A DNA stretch of 64,000 nucleotides from Candidatus Methanorbis basalitermitum (GCA_031287415.1 JAITSY010000027.1:1-64000); one strand, 5' to 3'. Shown: positions 17,550 through 25,726, counted from the first letter of the stretch. The notes: generated from the sequence alone by a model not told the origin. Numbers and translations are program-made.

Positions 17550-17576
17550 ACGTGACATCACGTCATTTTTATATCT
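17550..17576 (+). promoter_or_regulatory. Palindromic operator-like site directly before a TATA box
   Basis: A perfect 14-base palindrome ACGTGACATCACGT (17550-17563) is followed immediately by a T-rich TATA-like run TTTTTATATC (17566-17575). This is the usual arrangement of an archaeal promoter with a regulator site at or upstream of the BRE. Transcription would start near 17598-17600, just ahead of the hairpin RNA candidate. Confidence 0.5.
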
Positions 17577-17597
17577 ACGGCGTCAACATTATTACCA

Positions 17598-17690
17598 GCA
17601 CAAGACACCAAAAAAGGTTGAGAGTAGAATGGGAATTCCTCAGCCTGCAGTGTAATCCTGTCCGGGGGTAACCCGGAACCTTTTTTGTTC
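17598..17690 (+). ncRNA. Candidate small structured RNA
   Basis: A closing stem pairs AAAAAAGGTT (17610-17619) with AACCTTTTTT (17677-17686), ten perfect pairs. Inside it a second hairpin, CCGGG (17662-17666) with CCCGG (17672-17676), stacks directly on the 3' strand, and a GGAATTCC palindrome lies at about 17632-17639. The run of six Ts ends the element like an archaeal terminator, and a TATA box sits about 25-30 bases before the presumed start. There is no coding frame. I do not recognise an RNA family; a terminator-like attenuator for the downstream PII pseudogene is the main alternative. Confidence 0.45.
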
Positions 17691-17709
17691 GGATTGTTTT
17701 GTATTCCAA

Positions 17710-17778
17710 CAAGGCAGTGAAACCTCGCCGTGGACCCGCGTTGGCTAGCTGCACGCCGACACGTCTGCGCAAAGCAAC
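17710..17778. repeat. Composite of repeat fragments (A-like and AAGGC/GAAACCTCGCC type)
   Basis: ACAAGGCAGTGAAACCTCG around 17710-17730 resembles the sequence at about 55980-56007. From 17747, AGCTGCACGCCGACACG and TCTGCGCAAAGCAAC equal the longer repeat A at 20706-20752 with its central hairpin deleted. The region up to the PII pseudogene has no gene. Confidence 0.5.
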
Positions 17779-17970
17779 AAACAAAGCTTGACTTTGCATC
17801 GGCTGGTGGCGTGCAGTAGGTTGCACATGCGATTTTCCCTTGCGGAAGCCGTGTCCTTGCCAGTATATCCCAAAATTATGGGCAAGAGGTCACTTACGAT
17901 GAACATACGTCGATCTGGACCACTCCAAGTGCGATTGAACAGCTGGCAAACGAATGTGAGGATATGCAAC

Positions 17971-18293
17971 ATGAAAATGATTGTAGCAGTCATCTGGCCG
18001 GATAAGAGGGATGACGTTGTAGATGCCCTTGAGACGCAGAATGTCCCAGGAGTAACCATCACTGATGTCCACGAATGCGGTGAGCAGGGGGGTATCTGCC
18101 CGCAGTATCATGCAGGTTCATACCCTACCGAGGGCGAAGCTGGAAATCGTCATCCTGGATACGGAGGTCGATACTATTTATCAAGACGATCCGTGAGCAT
18201 GCACGGACGGATAAGACGGGAGACGTGCGTATCTTTGTGCTGCCGGTTGCTGCAGCTGCATGGGTACGTACTGATGACGTCATCGTAGGATAA
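17971..18293 (+). pseudogene. PII / NifI-like nitrogen regulatory protein, pseudogene
   Basis: PII proteins sense 2-oxoglutarate and ATP/ADP and regulate nitrogen metabolism. The start MKMIVAVIWPDKRDDVVDAL matches the family opening. After about residue 55 the frame shifts to KLEIVILDTEVDTIYQ, then shifts again to TIREHARTDKTGDVRIFVLP. The last block is the conserved PII C-terminal signature, with 'IREHART' closest to the NifI subfamily encoded beside nitrogenase genes in methanogens. The length when merged is about 105 residues, normal for PII. It lies 3.5 kb from the nitrogenase-like operon. Confidence 0.82.
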
Positions 18294-18413
18294 GATTTCC
18301 CTGCCAGGAGTTTGCCTCCTCTCGTATTCTTCGCCCATTGGATGTAATGATAGAGATGGCAGCAAGTCGGTCAGCCGCCTGCCGGCAGGCAACGTTCCAG
18401 TCTTCTACGCGGG

Positions 18414-18476
18414 TTGCACGTCTCTGATAGAAGTGTGCCGTGCATTGCCGGGCAACGGGTTCCACCGCAATGCAAC
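18414..18476. repeat. Tandem palindromic repeats A + B
   Basis: Repeat A hairpin GCACGTCTCT - GAT - AGAAGTGTGC (18416-18438) is followed at once by a repeat B copy, TGCATTGCCGGGCAACGG and TTCCACCGCAATGCAAC (18441-18476). Both are downstream of the DUF45 gene. A further short palindrome, CCTGCCGGCAGG, lies near 18378-18389. Confidence 0.75.
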
Positions 18477-18497
18477 TCGCCGCAGAACCATCTTCTT

Positions 18498-19235
18498 TTA
18501 GAATACGAATTTCCATCCGTCTGTTTTGAGGATTGCTTCTGCGTCGCAGTAGTTTGGCATGAGCCGTCCGACCTCGGCCCAGAAGGTTTTCTGATGGTGG
18601 CGGAATCTGAGGTGGGAGAGCTCATGGACGACGATATATTCGATGACAATCTTGGGGCCAAAGAAGACGCTGGCATTGATGATAATGCCGTTTTTGGGAG
18701 TGCAACAGCCCCATTTCCATTCCTGTTGCTGGATCCGGAGTTTGGGAGGGGCAACACCTGCAAGCGGTGCGTAGCGGCTGATAATTTCTTCCAGTGGTGC
18801 AGTACCGATTCTTCGATAGAGCATGATCATCATGACCCGGGCGAGTTTTGTCTGCTCACCTTCGGTGAAGGTGTCAGGGACGGTTATGATGAACTGCCCA
18901 TTGGTGAATTCAGCTCTTGTGGAGTTGCCGCTCTTCCGGATCACCGGATACTCGGTTCCAAAGAAGGGGAGGGTTTCACCATTTGTATATCCGCGGGAGA
19001 TGGTTGTTCTTGCGGTGTATTTTTGCACTTGGGTAAAGATCCAGTCAGCTTTGGCATCAACGAGTTTTTTTACTTTTTCAGATGGGATCTGCTGGGGCAT
19101 GTGGACGATGACGGTCGCATTTGGTTTGACTTCGATTGCCCAGGATTTTCTGCGGCTGCTATAGACAACTGCGTAGGGGATTTCCTGCCCATCCAAGATG
19201 ACTGTTCCCGAACCGGCTGCTTCTTTGGACCGCAT
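18498..19235 (-). CDS. M48-family (YgjP/DUF45) metallopeptidase
   Basis: A 245-residue protein with the zinc-protease motif HELSHLRFRHHQKTFW (HExxH plus downstream histidines), preceded by the conserved QQQEWKWGCCTPKNGIIIN block. The N-terminal half is the beta-rich region typical of YgjP-like proteins. No signal peptide or membrane segment is present, so it acts in the cytoplasm. The substrate is unknown. It is divergent from the JAMM-RibL run, with about 40 bases between the two start codons. Confidence 0.87.
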   Translation of the reverse strand: MRSKEAAGSGTVILDGQEIPYAVVYSSRRKSWAIEVKPNATVIVHMPQQIPSEKVKKLVDAKADWIFTQVQKYTARTTISRGYTNGETLPFFGTEYPVIRKSGNSTRAEFTNGQFIITVPDTFTEGEQTKLARVMMIMLYRRIGTAPLEEIISRYAPLAGVAPPKLRIQQQEWKWGCCTPKNGIIINASVFFGPKIVIEYIVVHELSHLRFRHHQKTFWAEVGRLMPNYCDAEAILKTDGWKFVF

Positions 19236-19275
19236 GTGAATTATTATCTCTCCGTCGCGCCAATATATATAAGAT

Positions 19276-19650
19276 ATGTTAGTTCACGCAATTGATCGTG
19301 AGGTGCTGGACCTGCTTTTAGAGATGGGGAAATCAAATTTTCCCGACGAGTTCATTGTGATGCTCGGGATGGAAAAGGGTGTGATTACGACGGTGTATCC
19401 AATTGCGGGGACGACGGTTACGAGCGACAGCGCGACGATTTTTATGGAAATGATTCCGCTCGGGATGCAGATTGCCGGGACGGCTCACTGCCATCCACGT
19501 GGCGCGTTGTGGCCATCAGATGCTGATTTGCAGATATTTTCAGAGAGTGGCCAGTGCCATATTATTGTGGGCGATCCGTTTGAGGTGGATTCGTGGCGCT
19601 GTTTTGATCGTGAGGGATATGAGCGACCTCTGGAGGTTGTCACTGCGTGA
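19276..19650 (+). CDS. JAMM/MPN-domain metalloprotease-like protein
   Basis: A 124-residue single MPN domain. The zinc motif is readable in GTAHCHPRGALWPSDADL, which fits HxHP...SxxD, with an upstream glutamate in the first strand region (PDEFIVMLG). Such proteins cleave isopeptide bonds to ubiquitin-like SAMPs or hydrolyse other substrates; this one is small and unassigned. Its TGA overlaps the GTG start of ribL (GTGA), so the two are translationally coupled. Confidence 0.85.
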   Translation: MLVHAIDREVLDLLLEMGKSNFPDEFIVMLGMEKGVITTVYPIAGTTVTSDSATIFMEMIPLGMQIAGTAHCHPRGALWPSDADLQIFSESGQCHIIVGDPFEVDSWRCFDREGYERPLEVVTA

Positions 19651-20072
19651 AATGGGTTGTTGCGACCGGGACGTTTGATATTCTGCATCCCGGGCATTTG
19701 TTTTATCTGGAGGAGTCGAAGAAGCTTGGCGATGAGCTGTGGGTGATTGTTGCCAGGGAGCGGAATGTGATGCATAAGCCGCGGCCAGTTGTTCCTGAAA
19801 AACAACGTTTGCGGATGATTTCTGGGTTGCAATGCGTGGATCATGCGGTTCTTGGAGATAGAGAGGATATATTCCGGCCAATTGCGGAGATTGATCCAGA
19901 TATTGTTACACTTGGATTTAATCAGATGTTTTCAGAAGAGCTGCTGCTTTCCCAGATGCGGGAGCATGGCATCCGTGCAGATGTTGTGCGGATTGGGGAT
20001 TATACCGGCTGCCCGTTTAATTCTTCGACGAAAATTATTGATGAGGCGGTGAAGAGGAGATGCAGGGGATGA
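19647..20072 (+). CDS. ribL: FAD synthase RibL (archaeal nucleotidyltransferase)
   Basis: Archaeal RibL transfers AMP from ATP (or CMP from CTP) to FMN to make FAD. The cytidylyltransferase signature is clear: VVATGTFDILHPGHLFYLEE with the HxGH motif, and the late FNSSTKIIDEAV motif. At 141 residues it is full length. It starts with GTG overlapping the JAMM gene stop. A glycerol-3-phosphate cytidylyltransferase is the other possibility for the family, but this archaeal subgroup has been shown to be FAD synthase. Confidence 0.85.
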   Translation: MKWVVATGTFDILHPGHLFYLEESKKLGDELWVIVARERNVMHKPRPVVPEKQRLRMISGLQCVDHAVLGDREDIFRPIAEIDPDIVTLGFNQMFSEELLLSQMREHGIRADVVRIGDYTGCPFNSSTKIIDEAVKRRCRG

Positions 20073-20674
20073 GGAAGGCTTCTGTTGATGAGGAGGTTGT
20101 GCGGCTGACACGTTTTATCCGCGAGAACGGCGGTGATGCGGTGTTCATTGATGTGGATAAGATAGTTACGGGTGCGTGGGTAAGGATGAAGTGCCTGTTC
20201 GGCTGTAACGGATTTGGGCGGCGGTTTTCATGTCCGCCTTACGCGCCTGCGCCTGCAGAGACGCAGGCCGTACTTGACTGTTATTCCCATGCGCTTCTGG
20301 TGCGGTTTGCGGGGGACATTGGGGAGCCGGTTCCGGAGCGGCGGGTGTCCCACGAGATGACACGGTATGTGCAGAGGGTGATGTTTGAGCTGGAGGATAT
20401 GGCATTTCAGGATGGTTTTTACAAGGTGTTCGGGTATACGGGTCATCAGTGCGGCTGGTGTGCAAACTGCTGCGCAAAAGAAGGGGGGACGGTGATTACG
20501 GACTGCAAAAACCGGCAAAAAATGCGGCCGAGTATGGAGGCTGCGGGTATGGATGTGTATGCGACATGTGCGAATGCGGGATGGAAACTGGATGTGCTGG
20601 AGTGTACGCAGGTTCCGGGCAGTGCGGTGCTTCATTCACCGATGACAACGGTGATGCTGCTGCTTTTGGAATAA
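20069..20674 (+). CDS. DUF2284 metal-binding protein
   Basis: A 201-residue cysteine-rich protein. Cysteines cluster in MKCLFGCNGFGRRFSCPPYA and GHQCGWCANCCAKEGG, with a further conserved CANAGWKLDV at the end, as in DUF2284 proteins thought to bind iron-sulfur or zinc. Function unknown. The ATG at 20069 overlaps the ribL stop by four bases (ATGA); an earlier in-frame ATG at 20060 is also possible. It is the last intact gene of the JAMM-RibL-DUF2284 run. Confidence 0.82.
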   Translation: MRKASVDEEVVRLTRFIRENGGDAVFIDVDKIVTGAWVRMKCLFGCNGFGRRFSCPPYAPAPAETQAVLDCYSHALLVRFAGDIGEPVPERRVSHEMTRYVQRVMFELEDMAFQDGFYKVFGYTGHQCGWCANCCAKEGGTVITDCKNRQKMRPSMEAAGMDVYATCANAGWKLDVLECTQVPGSAVLHSPMTTVMLLLLE

Positions 20675-20705
20675 TTATAGGGAATCGACCCATTCCCCTG
20701 GAAAA

Positions 20706-20752
20706 GCTGCACGCCTCTGATTGAGGTTACGCAGACACATCTGCGCAAGCAA
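20706..20752. repeat. Palindromic repeat A, long form
   Basis: Begins GCTGCACGCCTCTGATTGAG and continues through TTACGCAGACACATCTGCGC to AAGCAAG. By my reading it matches the reverse complement of 57648-57695 with only two differences over about 48 bases. The rest of 20675-20992 contains no gene, though a reading frame from about 20787 (NVEKGTISISEGGPDKSY...) ending at 20964 could be a remnant of a beta-rich surface protein. Confidence 0.8.
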
Positions 20753-20992
20753 GATGACGTCCCGCGGGAGGACCTCGCACACCGCGCCTGGGGATGCATA
20801 GACACCTACAATGTGGAAAAGGGTACGATCTCGATTAGTGAGGGTGGACCGGACAAGTCCTACAAACCGAAGTCGACCGGGACGTATAAGGTCACCGGTC
20901 ACGAGAAAGAAGGGAAGGGAACTGTCCACGACGAGGTTCGGTCACACAATAACCAAAAAGAGTGAGCGGTTCTCGCCAGCACATACTCTCAC

Positions 20993-21717
20993 GTGCAACT
21001 AATGAATCAGGCGAACCCATGGACGAGAAATGACCTGCATGGCGTTGGAGAACTAGAAAAAGAAGGTGGTCCAACGACAACTTGTATCCTCATGCTGCTC
21101 CTCGCCCCACGGAACGCAATAGCAGCTGACGAATCGGGAAAATCCGTGGAGTTGGACGTTGCGTTTGCGTACTTCCCTCAAGTACGACCAAGAAACCGGA
21201 CGGGCGATCCCGGTTAATCTTCACAGACTAACCGATTATTGCTCCGACCTGATAGATGAGGAACGTCAGAAACTGAGCGATAGGTACAATGCCTATAAGC
21301 AGATAGACGTCATCGATCCGAGCTACCAGAAATTCCATGTAGGAATCGAGAAGTACAGATACAGCAAGCTGATAAATTCGCTCAATCAGTCCTCAGAAAC
21401 CATCACCACCGACTCGGAGGACGCTTCCCCGACCCATGAAGGCCACGGGGTACGACCCGTTCGGTATCCTGCATGAGCGATCTCAAAAGTACTGTTCCTG
21501 TGAGTATGAGACTACCAGATACATGAGATGGCCACCTGGCGCGGGAAACCAGACCCTGTCCGGGGCAATTATTGCCACAATTGTCGGCGTCGTCATCCTC
21601 ATCGTCCTTATGGGTGGGGCTGCAGTGCCTAGGCCGGTACTGGCGTGGGGCGACCCCGGTGGGTGGATACTCTGTATCCGCTTGTTGAGTATGTCCCGTA
21701 CTAATCAGACAAAGTAA
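20993..21717 (+). pseudogene. Decayed secreted or membrane protein, unknown family
   Basis: Three consecutive frames carry protein-like sequence. The first has a signal-peptide-like stretch CILMLLLAPRNAIAADESG. The second, after a shift near 21175, has a charged helix RLTDYCSDLIDEERQKLSDR with KIDVIDPSYQK-like text. The third, after about 21470, ends in a strong membrane segment LSGAIIATIVGVVILIVLMG. This order (signal, ectodomain, C-terminal anchor) suggests a broken surface protein. I recognise no family and the limits are approximate. Confidence 0.4.
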
Positions 21718-21746
21718 GTACCCGGCAACTCCTGTAAAATCCCCGT

Positions 21747-22871
21747 TCAGTTCCCTTTTTGCCGGTTCATCAGAGCATTGAGCGCTCCTTCTATCAACAC
21801 AGCCCCGCCTTCAATGCCTGCAAGAGGACGGGCCGTAATGGATATACGGCTCCGGTCCGGCGGGGTGATACCAAAGAATGCAGCCCTGCGGTAGGTGGCC
21901 GCCTCAAAGGTTGAGCCGATGATCAGATCAGGTTCTGCTGCAGCAATCGCTGCATTGATCTCCACGGAGTTTGCCGAGTACGGCACACCATCCGCACCGT
22001 GGTCTCGAGCAAACACAATGGGGACATCTGAGCCGAAATAACGCTCCATCATCATTTTTGCAAAAACAGCGTAGCTCTCTTGCGCCGCGACCACAACGAT
22101 CGGCGGATTGTACTTCCGCAGATACTTGTCGCAGGAGTAGTACATGTGCTCCTCAGCACGCTTCCATTCGGCAAGGACAGCATCGCAGTTCGTGACTGGG
22201 AAAACACCCACAAGTCCTTCAACAGTTTTTGGGATATCCAAGAACAGCAGGCTACCAAGATTGGTACCCACCCCGGAAGGGTACGAAGAATTAGCCGAAA
22301 CCGTGAATGGTGCAGCGCCTGAGCGGAGATTTTTGTACGTGTCGCAGCAGAACCGCACCGCAACCGAAAGACCTAACAGGCCAAGCAACCGCTCTGTCTC
22401 GCGCAGATTGCCGCACCAGAAAAGATCCAGGAGATTAATACCATCAATGTTGATGCCAATGCGAGTGTCGCTGACAGCAGGTGCGACGGCGGCGATGGCT
22501 CGTTTTGTTCCTTCTTCCGCATTGCCGCAGAACCCCGGGGCATCCACAAAGATCGCAGAAACGTCAGAGAAGGCAGTCTTCAGATCCTCGCCTATCAACG
22601 CCGGAACACAGGTGTTGACTACGGCAATCGGCTTCCCAGTAGAGGCAACCTCGGTCACCACCTCACGCAGCCGGTCGATAGTGCCGAACACAATCTCCGA
22701 CTCCAGAAGGTACGTACTGAACAACGGAACCTTCAGGAACGACCGCGGATAGTAGTAACAGCCGGACGAGCCATGAATGATCACACAAAGATCGGGAAAC
22801 CCTGCAAGGGCTGCCACTGCCCCGGTCATCGCACACGGCCAGACCGGATTCATACATCTGCTGTCAGCCAT
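21747..22871 (-). CDS. Nitrogenase-like NifK/NifE-type subunit of an uncharacterised group IV reductase
   Basis: A 374-residue member of the nitrogenase component 1 superfamily. From the ATG at 22871 the N-terminus reads [20 protein letters not shown], with further cysteines in the HGSSGCYYYPRS loop (C38) and in NTCVPALIGEDL (C88). These match the places where NifK-type proteins bind the shared P-cluster or [4Fe-4S] cluster. The longer open frame to 23162 lies over the preceding gene and is not coding. The start overlaps that gene's end by 8 bases. I see no nifE/N/B nearby. It is longer and differently spaced than F430-biosynthesis CfbD, which has no partner of this kind, so the substrate is unknown. 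Confidence 0.75.
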   Translation of the reverse strand: MADSRCMNPVWPCAMTGAVAALAGFPDLCVIIHGSSGCYYYPRSFLKVPLFSTYLLESEIVFGTIDRLREVVTEVASTGKPIAVVNTCVPALIGEDLKTAFSDVSAIFVDAPGFCGNAEEGTKRAIAAVAPAVSDTRIGINIDGINLLDLFWCGNLRETERLLGLLGLSVAVRFCCDTYKNLRSGAAPFTVSANSSYPSGVGTNLGSLLFLDIPKTVEGLVGVFPVTNCDAVLAEWKRAEEHMYYSCDKYLRKYNPPIVVVAAQESYAVFAKMMMERYFGSDVPIVFARDHGADGVPYSANSVEINAAIAAAEPDLIIGSTFEAATYRRAAFFGITPPDRSRISITARPLAGIEGGAVLIEGALNALMNRQKGN

Positions 22872-23925
22872 GGTTCGTCGCCCCCCTCCACAGAGAGAGC
22901 ATCTTTTCAACACCCGCCGTTCCAATGGGAAGGTAAAATGGCAGCCGGATCGGAAACCCATCGGACCGTTCTTCCATTGACAGCCGGGTAATTGCCTCGC
23001 GGGCAACTGCACAGGTCCCGGAGAACGGCTCAGCCCCAAGAAAGACAGATCTACCAGAAAGCCCCGCAAATTTTGCGAGCATTGCATTCTGATATGCTGT
23101 TTCACTCTCCATTGCGGCCGTAATTTTCTCTTCGGGAACGTTGCAGGCTTTACCGACATCACACAAGAACAAAAAACAGCCGGAGAGTCCGCGGGGAAAC
23201 TCGGGGATCACTGGGCGGCCGAACCGCTCACCGAACACTTTTCCTGCGGCTGCGACTCGTTCGTCCCGCAGAACAAAACACTGGGAACTGCCAAGCTGCA
23301 TAAGTGTAGCGTAATTGCCGTTGCGGCAAAACCGCACCGTCACCCGAAGACCGAGTTTTGCGAGCAGACGCTCCACCTCCGCATAATTTAGGTCAGCCTC
23401 GAACTCAAGATTCTTCTCACCGATAAGAGCAACTGTCCCGAACACCGATTTAGCAACGGGGGAGCGGGTGGCGAGCGCGGTAAGAACAGCATTCTCTCCG
23501 TCTTTGGCGCTCCCTCCCAAAAATCCCGATGCCGGCACATAGAGGATCCGATCCGCGTACAAATGGCGGGCACAAACTGCGCCGCAGTCATCCCCGATGG
23601 TCTCCGGAATGCAGGAAGTTACGACGATGATGAGATCCGGGCTTTCCACGGCAGCACGATCCAATGCGGCGGAAAGGCAGTCCTCACCACCGAATATCAC
23701 CTCACGATCCCCGAAGCTGGAGACAAGAATCTCCGGCACAATCCAGACATCACTATCATTTATCATCGCATGCAGCATCGAAAACGCCTGATGCACGCAG
23801 CCCTCAGGAGCGTGGACGACAGCAACCGCTCCTGGGATAAAACAGGCGACCGACAGAGCACCCCCTAAAGCACAGCCAGCCATCCGGGATTCATAAATAC
23901 TCTCTGGCAAGATTCTCCAGCTCAT
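22864..23925 (-). CDS. Nitrogenase-like NifD-type subunit of an uncharacterised group IV reductase
   Basis: About 353 residues. From the ATG at 23925 it reads [20 protein letters not shown], with C18, C28 and C43 ([12 protein letters not shown]) and then C105 in [14 protein letters not shown]. This is the NifD/BchN-like cysteine pattern for a cluster at the subunit interface. The ATG at 23925 overlaps nflH by 35 bases; the next methionine (23883, MAGCALGG) would start 7 bases after the nflH stop and is an alternative. The Cys/His ligands that hold FeMo-cofactor in true NifD are not evident, so dinitrogen reduction is not expected. Middle gene of a tight three-gene operon. Confidence 0.75.
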   Translation of the reverse strand: MSWRILPESIYESRMAGCALGGALSVACFIPGAVAVVHAPEGCVHQAFSMLHAMINDSDVWIVPEILVSSFGDREVIFGGEDCLSAALDRAAVESPDLIIVVTSCIPETIGDDCGAVCARHLYADRILYVPASGFLGGSAKDGENAVLTALATRSPVAKSVFGTVALIGEKNLEFEADLNYAEVERLLAKLGLRVTVRFCRNGNYATLMQLGSSQCFVLRDERVAAAGKVFGERFGRPVIPEFPRGLSGCFLFLCDVGKACNVPEEKITAAMESETAYQNAMLAKFAGLSGRSVFLGAEPFSGTCAVAREAITRLSMEERSDGFPIRLPFYLPIGTAGVEKMLSLWRGATNHG

Positions 23926-24697
23926 CAAGTTCAAGGGCTTTTGGAATCCGCAGGTCTTCGTTGGCAAGAATCGTTTTTGCAAGCCCACGATATATCTCAG
24001 CCTGCAAAGAGATTGGGGCATACTCGATCACCGTCATCCGGTTCACCTCGGCGACCTGCACCGCTTTATCGCGAGGGATAAACTGCACAAAATTTGAACC
24101 GATACGGTTTGCAAATTCCTCGACAAGCTCACGCTCGTTGTCCATATTTTTGGAGTTGCAGATAACACCACCGAGCCGGCAGCGTGCCGTGCCCCGTTGA
24201 GAAAGCCGCGCGATCGCTTTACAGATATTGTTTGCAGCATAGAGGCTCATCAGTTCGCCGCTTGTTACCAGATAGACCTCCCGCGCGTAGCCGTCCCGCA
24301 TCGGCATGGCAAACCCTCCGCAAACCACATCCCCAAGGACGTCATAGATTACAATGTCACCATAAAGCGCTTTCATTTTTTCCAGCAGCTGAAACGTTGC
24401 GATAATTCCTCGGCCCGCACACCCGATGCCAGGCTCCGGGCCCCCGGCCTCCACGCATCGAGTACCGCCAAATCCGGTGAAGACAACATCATTCATAGCG
24501 ATATCTTTTCGTTCGTACATCTGCTCAAGCACGGTTGGAATCCAGCGACCGTTCATCAGCATTCTGGTACTGTCGTGCTTTGGGTCACAGCCAATCTGCA
24601 TGACGTCCAGACCCATCTCCGCAAACGCCACCGACAGATTTGCAGATGTCGTGGATTTCCCGATACCTCCTTTGCCGTAGAGGGCTATCTGTCTCAT
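23891..24697 (-). CDS. NifH-like ATP-dependent reductase (nitrogenase iron protein homologue, group IV)
   Basis: A 268-residue NifH/BchL/CfbC-type protein that should hydrolyse ATP and pass electrons to its partner proteins. The P-loop is GKGGIGKST (residues 8-16), switch I includes [10 protein letters not shown] (37-45), and the two cysteines that bridge the [4Fe-4S] cluster between monomers are C93 in GIGCAGRG and C126 in [11 protein letters not shown]. The conserved [10 protein letters not shown] loop precedes them. It is the first gene of the operon, preceded by its own promoter. By itself it could be CfbC of F430 synthesis, but the two downstream component-1-like subunits argue for a different enzyme. 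Confidence 0.85.
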   Translation of the reverse strand: MRQIALYGKGGIGKSTTSANLSVAFAEMGLDVMQIGCDPKHDSTRMLMNGRWIPTVLEQMYERKDIAMNDVVFTGFGGTRCVEAGGPEPGIGCAGRGIIATFQLLEKMKALYGDIVIYDVLGDVVCGGFAMPMRDGYAREVYLVTSGELMSLYAANNICKAIARLSQRGTARCRLGGVICNSKNMDNERELVEEFANRIGSNFVQFIPRDKAVQVAEVNRMTVIEYAPISLQAEIYRGLAKTILANEDLRIPKALELDELENLAREYL

Positions 24698-24719
24698 TCA
24701 CTATTCTATTGACCTGCAT

Positions 24720-24750
24720 ACCACATATATCTTAACTTGTGACAAGCTAT
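24720..24750 (-). promoter_or_regulatory. Promoter and operator-like palindrome of the nitrogenase-like operon
   Basis: On the minus strand, a TATA-like AAGATATATG (about 24723-24733) lies 25-36 bases before the nflH ATG. Directly upstream is a perfect 11-base palindrome CTTGTGACAAG (24736-24746). The layout suggests binding of a repressor or activator at the BRE. It does not match the GGAA-N8-TTCC operator known for NrpR of some methanogens. Confidence 0.5.
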
Positions 24751-25130
24751 TTTTCACTCGGGAAGGAAGACGCCAAGTTAGTTCTAGTTTTACTTCTTCT
24801 GCCATCACTGTTGCAACCATTGCAGGGCAGCTGGTTCCGCTACCATGCAACCTATGAGTAGTAAAAAATGGAATTACACCACAAAGTGCTTAGATGTGGG
24901 CCAGATGTCAACTTACTTGCTCTTGCAGTATATTTGAAAAAAGAAAGTGATAGGTAGATTATCATGGTGACCCATGATGATTTGAACGGGATGACCGTAA
25001 TGAGTAGTATTCACTCCCAGGTTTCTCCCATTTTTCTCAGTCGTTTGATCCTTGCCAACTGCACACACAGGAGAAGCGCATATACGCATAACAAAAAAAT
25101 AAGAAAAATACTTATCGACCATTTCGTAAT
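24751..25130. other. Intergenic region with a repeat B copy
   Basis: No gene is supported. A repeat B variant with TTGCAACCATTGCAGGGCA and CGCTACCATGCAAC occupies 24810-24851 and closely resembles 53848-53888. The rest is AT-rich without recognisable content. Confidence 0.6.
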
Positions 25131-25364
25131 TTATCCCGCAATTTTCGACAAATCACGCACTTTATACGCCTTTATTACCGTTGGCAAATAATACCACTCT
25201 TTCCAATGCAACGTCTCTACGTACCAGATATAGCATTCAGGCTTCTCCCACCGTCCATGAAACTTGAGAGTATGCATTGTGGTTATCCGGTTTCCATTTC
25301 CGTCAGCGATATCCGGTTGGTTGTATGTAAAATCATTATCAACCGTATCTTCCCACATAGTCAC
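25131..25364 (-). CDS. Short hypothetical ORF, possibly a gene fragment
   Basis: A 77-residue frame rich in Trp and Tyr (KFHGRWEKPECYIWYVETLH...), with no start context or family I can name. It lies in an AT-rich island between the nitrogenase-like operon and dnaK, next to a probable DNA methyltransferase remnant on the same strand, and could be part of the same lost gene or a foreign fragment. Evidence that it is expressed is lacking. Confidence 0.3.
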   Translation of the reverse strand: MTMWEDTVDNDFTYNQPDIADGNGNRITTMHTLKFHGRWEKPECYIWYVETLHWKEWYYLPTVIKAYKVRDLSKIAG

Positions 25365-25419
25365 ATACGGCTGTTTACGCCTATTAGTTCACTTGTATCT
25401 GAACGGTCAGTGTCGCATT

Positions 25420-25629
25420 CTATGACCCCCTTGGAAGTTTGAGCTTGGCAGACCAACTATCAGACGTATCCTCTTCAACAATAATAATCGGAATATATCT
25501 TCTCCGTTCTGATGATACCTGCGGAATTGCAAGATAATGGCTTATGGGGAAATTACGATTTCCGAAGGCTGTGACGTTGTCTCCTTGTGCCAGATTTCTT
25601 ATCGGACTTAACGGTTTAAGTGGAAACAT
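25420..25629 (-). pseudogene. Remnant of a type II DNA methyltransferase (Eco57I/PglX-like C-terminal region)
   Basis: A 69-residue frame contains HYLAIPQVSSERRRYIPI, which resembles the conserved 'IPRVSSERRxYIP' segment found late in large adenine-specific DNA methyltransferases of restriction and BREX-type systems. The catalytic NPPY domain is not present anywhere near. It therefore looks like the relic of an eliminated restriction-modification gene inside the AT-rich island. The identification rests on this one motif. Confidence 0.4.
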
Positions 25630-25646
25630 ATAAAAATATTAATCAA

Positions 25647-25710
25647 CTATTGATATAGAAAAGTATATTTCAGATTTTGAGAACAGTTCCCCATTCAAAA
25701 TGATAATTCC
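25647..25710 (-). repeat. AT-rich repeat C, left copy (inverted)
   Basis: On the minus strand the core reads GGAATTATCATTTTGAATGG, then a CTGTTCTC block, CTGAAATATA and TCTATATCAATAG. It is nearly identical to plus-strand copies at 29549-29612 and 57856-57918. It ends just upstream of the grpE TATA box. Confidence 0.8.
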
Positions 25711-25726
25711 GAAATCGCCATAATAC

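Noticed and set aside
18414-18993. Start of a large plus-strand frame (18414-19295) as a gene
   Set aside because: It is antisense to the clear HExxH metallopeptidase at 18498-19235.
21747-24697. Canonical nif operon for dinitrogen fixation
   Set aside because: The component-1 proteins are short (about 350-375 residues), I could not find FeMo-co ligands, and no nifE, nifN or nifB lies nearby.
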